Source: Plazaster borealis
Lineage: Eukaryota; Echinodermata; Asteroidea; Forcipulatida; Labidiasteridae
NCBI GenBank assembly: GCA_021014325.1
Contig: CM037476.1
Coordinates: forward strand, 13,552,827 to 13,616,826
Direction: 5' to 3'
DNA length: 64,000 nucleotides
Below the pieces are notes generated by a model that was not told the DNA's origin, searched no databases, and saw only the letters and a program-made list of their open reading frames with translations. This document shows positions 57,013 through 64,000 of this stretch, one piece after another; within the stretch, counting starts at the first letter, position 1, and the number at the start of each line of letters is the position of its first letter. Made by a program: the position numbers and the translations under genes.

Positions 57013-58672
57013 CTTCTTAGGTTGCTGAAAAATGATAAATACATGTTCAACTATTCAGTCCTTGAACAATTAAACAACCAATTTTTTTTTAATGACAGGC
57101 CTGATGCGTCATTCTTGAAAGGGCAAGGCAAGTTCTCCTGACTCAATTAACAAAGGATTGCCCGAGGAAAATCATAAATAAGAACATTTCAAGGGACAAG
57201 AAGGCAATAAAGGCAATAAATGCCTTTGTTGCCACTGACTCATGAATAGTCACGCCTGTCAATACATAGGTAACATGTACATGTACAGTGTAATTAGAGA
57301 TTTGCCTGCTTAATCAACAGCAATAAAAAAGTGACGTTCGTCCTTCAAAATTATTTTATGTTTAAATTGTATTTATTTTTTAACAAATAAGATAGGGAGG
57401 GCTGGTCCCATATTTTTTTCCCTGTTAGCCTTTTATCTAAAGAACACATGTCATGCATGTACGTTACCTGTCATGTTTCCTCAACATCCATTGCAACCTC
57501 ACTGTCATCAGTGTCCTCAAGTCGGGCCGGTCTTTTTACCGTCCTCTGACCAACACCTAACGTTAGGTGTGGTGTGGCTGAAGATTCCTTCTCAATCTCA
57601 TGCTTGTCTTTCTTCGTCATCTGCAAGCTTTTTTTTCAAGTCCTTCTGCTTTCCTGTTTTAAAATTTGAACAGCACGAGTCATGAGACCACCTTAAAGGA
57701 CTGCTTTTTCAAGTTTGTGCAAATACATGTACAAGTCCATCATGTGAGTGTGACTGTCCTAGCTGCGATAACCGTAGCTGGTCATGTCCCTTAGCCTGAA
57801 GAGCTACGGTCAGGAATGTAGAGAATATGGGTCAAGAATGCTCCACTTTTAAATGTTCCCACACACCGCCGTTTCATACATGTGGTCATTCTTCAATTAG
57901 TTGATGTTTAAGCTTTTGTTTTGATAGTTCATTCTAAAAAGACCTCAACTAAGTCTTAGTTTGTGTTATAATGGTAAATGTTATCATACAAAGTGCTGAA
58001 TTGCCAAAATAATGAATGCTATAAAATGCAGAGGATAAGAAGATCGGAATAAAATAGGAACATTTAATGCCGGATTAACATCAAAACTTTGAATTCTGAT
58101 GCGCAAAAATGTGTTAGTTGATTCACTTAGTTTGTCGCTCAGTTTTAAACTATCAGTAATAAATCTTTAAATTGATAGACATTTTTCTACTTTGTAGAAT
58201 TCTATTAAACATTTTCTCTACTGACAATTTGCTTCAATTTTGGTAGAATTCTAAAGAGAAGTTTCTCGTCATACTATTTTAGTTGACATTTCATGTCGAG
58301 ATCATGTAAAATAATGGATAACTAAATCTACATTGATGAAACACAAATAAATCCACAAACTATGATTCCCCTAAACTAACATGCTTTTGCCCTTTGCAGT
58401 TTTTCTCACATTCAATACTTATTTAGCACACTTTTGTATTTGTTATTTCTCCAATCAAATGACAAATTTGAAATGAGAGAGGCAGTGACTTTAATGTCTT
58501 TCTTCATTGTTAAAAGTCGAAAAGATTGAAGGAATGTATATATTGCAAATCTGTTACTGTCCATCTTATACATTAAATCTTTTGGTAGAATATTCCTCTC
58601 GGAAACCAGATTCTGTTGCATCGATTTGATTATCGTAATGAATGTTCAGTTTAGTTTGCCGCTTCTTCCCGG
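57013..58672. other. Mostly noncoding unique sequence
   Basis: AT-rich, no supported gene apart from the weak exon-like piece at 57,467-57,614. The inverse of TGAGGTCTTTTTAGAATG near 57,930 and other AT words suggest old repeats only. Confidence 0.4.
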
Positions 58673-58943
58673 CTAAACTTCGCTGAAACTCTGTTGAATA
58701 TCTCGAACACTAGGAGCTGCTTGTTGCCTCATCCGTTCTTCCGATGCCAGCTTGGCACTCAGCTGAGAGAGTATCAGAGTCAAGGGTGGATACAAATTCA
58801 ACTAGATAATACAGTGTACACTCCTCATCAACTGTTAGGTCCTGAGTCACAGCTTCAATGACACTAGCTACCTTCCCAGGTGTGGGTCTCTGCTTATACT
58901 GTCAGGTGGTTGATGGAGAGGTGCTGCCAAAAACAATCCATAT

Positions 58944-61215
58944 GGGCAATTCCATGCAAACAGGGACATGACCCCCAAAAATCAAATTCATTCCTTAACT
59001 CCCTTTTTATTTTTAAGGATATAAACTTTTTTAGTCAAATCTTTATCATTTTCTATAAAATATGTCAGGTTTTTTCCTTGTTATGTTTGGCTTAAAACAT
59101 TAACTACTTTATGTGCATTTTTATTTGTTTGCATTTTTTTCTTGGAAAAAACAGTTGTCACAAAATTATAATTGCAATTTAGTAGTATGACTTTATACCT
59201 TAAAAAAACCACAACCAAAAATCTGCCCATGACTTTTGTTGAAGACTTGTAGGTGCACAGCTGTGGACAAAGAGAGGTATGAAATGCGAGTGACGGAGAG
59301 ATCTCATTTTTATTATTTCTTTTAATTGGTAGTGATTATATTTTTGACATTTGATAATTTGCTTCTCCCAACAATACCGAGTATAAAAGCAACAAGTGTT
59401 AAAACAAATCGCCCAGCAATTTATAATACAGAGCCCTTGAAATTTGAAATGCAAGTAACGTGAAATGCGAGTGACGTGAAATGCGAGTGACGTGAAATGA
59501 AATGCGACTGACGATACCACTTTCCATTATAAGAATGCATACAAAGATAGTATTGAGGGAAGTAATGTACATCATGTGTGTACATGTTCAGTACATGCAA
59601 TTTTCAAAGCCAGACCATTGTCTCCCACTAAAACAGCTGACAGTCATAGGACGGTTTATTACCAAAGACCACACCAAAGACATTTGACATAAATTTCACT
59701 AAGCTTCTCTGCCCATTTATCTTTCAATGGCCACCGCTTGAAATAGTTTCAAATTTCCCGCACTCACATAAACACATCGCTAATTGGCTAAAGACTAATT
59801 AGGCAGAACAAAACCTGGGCACACAGACTCCTTTTTTTTCACACCCTCTCTCCTTTCCGTCTGCCCCCCCTCTCAACCCCGCCCCCTCCCAACCCTGTGG
59901 GGGCCACCTGTTCTTACTGTAGTTTTGCCCGTAACCATTTCTTCGTTTTTTCCAAACCCCGCCCCCCTTGTTGTCCCCTTTTTGTCCCCCTTTCTATTTC
60001 TATCAAGAACCTTACTGCATATGACGCCTCAAACGATTTTTTAAGCTTGCCTTTCAATGCTTGATTCTCACTTGACACCGGGAGAAGCTTCATAATCATA
60101 ACTAACAAAACTTAAAGCTTTTGAAAATGTTGAGTGCGTTCCAGTCCTATTTTTTCCTTTGCATGTGCTTTAAAAAAACTCTCACTATTTGATGCATATA
60201 TATCGCATACCATCCAAATGTTTTTTGTGGTCACACATGGTCTAAACTCATGACTTGCTTGCACACGGCTACATGGATGATTTCACCCTTCCCTCTAGAA
60301 ACATTTTGCCCGACTCATCACAATGAAATTTTCCTTGGTCAATTGTGGACAGTCCCCTACACGGCTACATGGATGATTTCACCCTTCCCTCTATAAACAT
60401 TTTGCCCGACTCATCACAATGAAATTTTCCTTGGTCAATTGTGGACAGTCCCCGCCAATCCTCGCAGAAATCATGAATGTGTGACCTAGGCTGGAGATTC
60501 CAGTGTTGTGAGCTAACTCAGATTGTACATATGTATGGATGAACACAATTCATATGAAGTCGTTAACAACTTAAGGAAACTAGTATGGGCTGCAGAAAGT
60601 AGAGAACTAGTGCCTTTGCGGCTGTGGATGACAGTACGTTTGAAAATATTTCAGAAAATACACTTTGTTCATTGTTATTAGTATTTTGAGCACTCAGCAC
60701 CCTCAAAATGTTTAATAAAGGTTGTTTGAAAAGACTGAGCCAAGACTGAATAAGAATTGTGGAGAAAAAAGCTTCATTTTGATCAAACTTAACGAATGGA
60801 CAAATTCAAATGCGAGTGACGGAAATGCGAGTGACGGCACTTTTCCCCTCTAACTTAAATACAGTTAGTTGTAGATATTTGTTACCCTTGTTTATACTTC
60901 AGTATGGTAGGTATCTAGTACATACATGTATAACCATTTGGTTGTGGTACATTTGGTTTGAGGAAACCTTTCAATTAAAACCAAGACAAATTTTGGCATG
61001 TCCATTTCACGATATGCGAGTGACAGTTTTGTCCAACAGTGTCATGCCCATATTTAGTATCGTTGAATTTTCTTAATACCATTGGGTTAATGCCTTATAT
61101 ACTGAGTATTGCCAAACCAAAAATGAAAGAGTAATTCCCTGTATTGTAAAAACTACATCACTAAGATTGTGAAAGGATGCAAGTAAGTGAAATGCGAGTG
61201 ACGCTGGAATTGCCC
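58944..61215 (+). mobile_element. 2.27-kb element with GAAATGCGAGTGACG motifs
   Basis: The ends are GGGCAATTCCA at the left and TGGAATTGCCC at the right, flanked by ATAT on both sides (58,940-58,943 and 61,216-61,219), a 4-bp target duplication. Joining the flanks restores a continuous transposase-like frame on the minus strand. GAAATGCGAGTGACG or close variants occur near 59,283, 59,449, 59,463, 59,479, 59,500, 60,808, 60,822, 61,013 and 61,188, all in the same orientation. No protein is recognised. Confidence 0.75.
60264..60455 (+). repeat. 96-bp tandem duplication
   Basis: Two nearly identical 96-bp units (60,264-60,359 and 60,360-60,455) beginning CACGGCTACATGGATGATTT, differing at CTAGAAAC versus CTATAAAC. 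They lie inside the GAAATGCGAGTGACG element. Confidence 0.9.
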
Positions 61216-63711
61216 ATATGATTGGCTGGAATTCCTCGCCGCATCAAATTGGTGAAGGGGCCTGGGACATCTAGGAATTCTGCAAATAGACATACCCGTA
61301 GCAGTTGGTCTCGGATGGAGTATTGCTACCTCTCGATTCATGTGAGCTTTTGCAGCTCCTACAATTCATCTTGTGGCAAAAAAACTGGAAATTTTTGTCG
61401 GAGATATTCAACTATTTCACTTGGGTTCTTAGTGTCTATCATGTTTAATACATCCGACGCAGAAATGTTGAAGTAGCGTGCCGAATGTACCTGCACCAAA
61501 TCTTTGTACAGCGTGAAATCTTTCTTGACCTCAATCATCTTCAGCATTTGAATGATGTCATTAACTGCTAGAACTCCATTCCATGCACCGTCTCTGGCAT
61601 TGATGCCCCTTTTTTTAATATTCAATGCAACAGCAAGAAGAGATTCTTCTTTTTGACCCTTATGTATATCGTGTGCTATATTCTTAAAGCACTTCCTCTG
61701 GCGCTGCAATCTTTGACTGATTCCTTTGGATCGCAAGGGTGAAATAGTGGTGTCGCGGTTGTCGTGTTGCTTGTCAACGATTTTCTGACAGAGGGTTTTT
61801 GTAATTTTTGTACGGGGGCCAACACAGGGTTGTTCTACGGGAACATCTTCTAAATTATCTCTGTTTTCTGCATTGGCTAAATCTTGGTGGGGTGCCTCAT
61901 CATCCGTTGGGCCATTTGAAAATGAAATAACTTGAATTAATCTATCTTTCAAGGCATTCGTCTATCTTTTCAATGTCTCTTGTTCTTCTTCGGAAAGCCT
62001 TGGATCATTAAGGGAACCTCCACCAAATAGTATTGTTATAAAAGCCCCTATTGATATGGCTCGCCTTTGACAAGTTCCCCCTATAAGAAATTGTCTTCAA
62101 TTACAAGACCCTGCTGCACAAGGATGGCGCCACTTGGCTTCCAACCCCTTTTTTTCCTTCTCCCTTCTTTGCCTTCTCCCTTCTTAACCAAGGAAGGTGA
62201 GTGCAGTTGATACGGGAATACATATCTTGCCGTTCACAATTTGACCATTAAAATCGTTTTGCCGGTATGCATTCATGGTTTATATATTTAGCAGCAGCTG
62301 TCCCAGCGTCAGTATCTAATGGCTGTACCCCCAACACTGTAAGAGGACACCATCAGAACTGTGTTGTTGTCACCCCACTACACTGCCATGATGCCATTCT
62401 GCACATCTGTTTTGTAGTCAAGAGACCCTCGTCCCTCGGATTTGAGGTCGTTGCCTCTTCTCACGTTACCAGCGTTAATCCCAGTGCCTTCAGTTCTGTT
62501 TTGTTATGACTTAGCTTGCATCTTCAAATACAGCAAGAAGAAGTTGATTTGGATCTGGAGAGAAATTTAGGTGAAAAAAATCATTTAGGTGAAAAAATGT
62601 TGCTGCCACTCCTTCAAGCAAAATGTTGGCCCTATTTCCAACATACTGGACAAGGTGATTTTTTTCACCATACTGTTTGTCAAGGAAAACTGTAAAGACA
62701 TCCTCCAACCCCGATTTGTCTGAGCCACGATGATGAAATTCTTTGCTTGAGGTACGTACCAGCCTTGTTACACCTGCTTCACTTGTGAGAAGAGTGTGTG
62801 CATTTTTTTCAAGATGTGGCGATGTCTTCAAAGGATTTTAGCGTCTTGTTCACTTCTTCTGCAAAATTGATCAGGGGATGCATCTTACAATAAAATGTGC
62901 CGAAAGTCTTAACTGATGCTTTGACATCTTTAGGAAGTTCTTCCCATTTATCAACCACCGTTGGTAAAGGTTTGTCTCGCAACACTTGCAGCTTTTTACT
63001 GAATTAGGGCATTGTTGGCCCTTGGTCAGTCATTGTTGACTTTACTGAGACAATCAGTTCATTGTATAATTTAGTTTTGTTGGACTCATTCGATTTGGTG
63101 GCCAACTCTTCTGCAATCTCCTGCACCCTTTCTTTGTATGCCTTCATAACAGCTTCCAGGTCACCATGTCCCATCTGCATAAGTCCCATCGTCCGGCTTG
63201 ATCCATCTGCTAGCGTTACTTGAAAGTTTTAGTATTTCTTGTGAAACTTTGTGGTACCATCACCATGGATGACATTTCCAAGTGCATTCTCTGGAGTGCT
63301 TTCTTTCATCGCCAAGCCAACTTCGATGTCAGCAAGAACCTTGGCCTCAGTCACTAGTTTTGAGATGGTTGACAAAGATGGTATTCGACCAACATCCATT
63401 TTTGTTAGTTTGGAGACTTGTTCGTATGACTTTCTCCACCTTCCGCATTGACGCATTCATGAAAGAAGATCCATTACCAGTTCTCGGATTGTATTTGTAA
63501 ATTTGCCGTCAGCAAATGTCACAATGCTCTCTTGCTGACAGAGGGCTAGACATTCCTGAAGCTCTTTAACCTGTTGAGTCAGAGTGGTCACTCTTTCATC
63601 TAGATTCTCTCCAGAAACAGCAACCATGGTCTGTGTAGCACCCTCACTTGAATGTCTCTTCCTTGTGTCATAAACAGAATTGGAAACATTTCTATTTAAT
63701 TGGAATTGCAA

Positions 63712-64000
63712 GTTTCCAGTTTGTACGTCTGAATTTCTTCAAAACAGTTAAATTATGCTCATATTTTCTGTTTGTTTCATGTTAAAAACCATGCTTTTTA
63801 CTCAAATATCTCACAGTCAAAAAGTTAAACAGAAAATGTTAGTTTCCTTTAAAAAGGCTTTAATCTTTGGCCTTAAGTGTTAAGACAAATATTTTGTTTT
63901 TTAAATGAATAAAAAAACGATTGTCAAGTACAACTTACACTTGTTTCCAACTGACAACTATACGCTGTAAAAATGTCCAGTTGACAAATACACTGTTTCA
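63712..64000. other. No feature seen
   Basis: AT-rich sequence upstream of the decayed transposase. No exon or repeat could be supported. Confidence 0.4.

Larger units (their letters stand above)
58673..63711 (-). pseudogene. Decayed DDE-type transposase-like gene, split by an element
   Basis: Minus-strand fragments in order: TIRELVMDLLS (63,500-63,457), PSLSTISKLVTEA and HGDGTTKFHKKY (63,456-63,229), MGLMQMGHGDLEAV...STMTDQGPTMP (63,189-63,004), KMHPLINFAEEV near 62,880, AGVTRLVRTSSKEF...GNRANILLEGVA (62,831-62,511), RLSEEEQETLKR near 61,980, a 197-codon open piece (61,952-61,359), and TPGKVASVIEAVTQDLTVDEECTLYYLVEF (58,880-58,790), with a stop at 58,673. DGTTKF and TDQG-type acidic motifs belong to an uncharacterised transposase family common in invertebrates (family recollection). 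Several TAA/TAG stops sit where Gln is expected, and frameshifts are present. The 2.27-kb element at 58,944-61,215 splits the tail. Confidence 0.65.

Noticed and set aside
60810..61076. Plus-strand 88-codon frame MRVTEMRVTALF...
   Set aside because: It starts in the GAAATGCGAGTGACG repeats and has no protein-like character beyond them.

Overview
The window is animal nuclear DNA, AT-rich and very dense in transposons, with short exons flanked by GT-AG introns. DIRS-like, MULE and RAG1-N-type elements together with many MITE families point to a marine invertebrate, most plausibly an echinoderm or another invertebrate deuterostome. That assignment is inference, because no single-copy marker gene is present.

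Layout. Positions 1-25,500 and 32,223-56,164 are the two arms of one large inverted duplication, nearly identical on inspection apart from scattered SNPs and several large indels. The left arm runs into a gap of exactly 500 N (25,501-26,000). A unique spacer (26,001-32,222) separates the arms, and unique sequence follows from 56,165. The structure may be a true palindrome or two haplotypes joined head to head during scaffolding.

Content of each arm, outer end to inner end (left-arm coordinates): a 322-bp MITE with a 13-bp target duplication (640-961); a ten-exon minus-strand gene joining a RAG1-like N-terminal zinc/RING region to a different DDE-type transposase core (1,905-6,616); a decayed chromo-barrel transposase-like gene (7,718-9,385); a spliced MULE transposase gene (10,241 onward) whose long intron carries an element built around the repeated motif GTCCGTCCCTCACG; a DIRS-like retroelement (14,209-17,763) lying inside the MULE gene; a G-rich minisatellite (18,524-18,727); gene remnants; and an irregular satellite array (about 23,050-25,500) that runs into the gap. 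The arms have suffered complementary deletions. The right arm lost exons 2-10 of the RAG1-like gene (3,652 bp in the left arm). The left arm lost the MULE C-terminal exon and the recombinase end of the DIRS element (about 1.6 kb in the right arm).

The spacer holds a TTAA-flanked MITE, a perfect 20-bp hairpin, a 2.84-kb non-autonomous element with terminal inverted repeats of more than 400 bp and an internal lattice of the motif CTGTCGCCCTATT, a SINE-like repeat with a nested MITE, and an orphan histone-type 3' stem-loop. The right flank carries a decayed minus-strand transposase-like gene (58,673-63,711) split by a 2.27-kb element that repeats the motif GAAATGCGAGTGACG and has a 4-bp target duplication.

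The most notable system is the RAG1-N/transposase fusion. All ten exons join in phase over 2,958 bp with a single in-frame stop. No RAG2-like kelch gene is visible.
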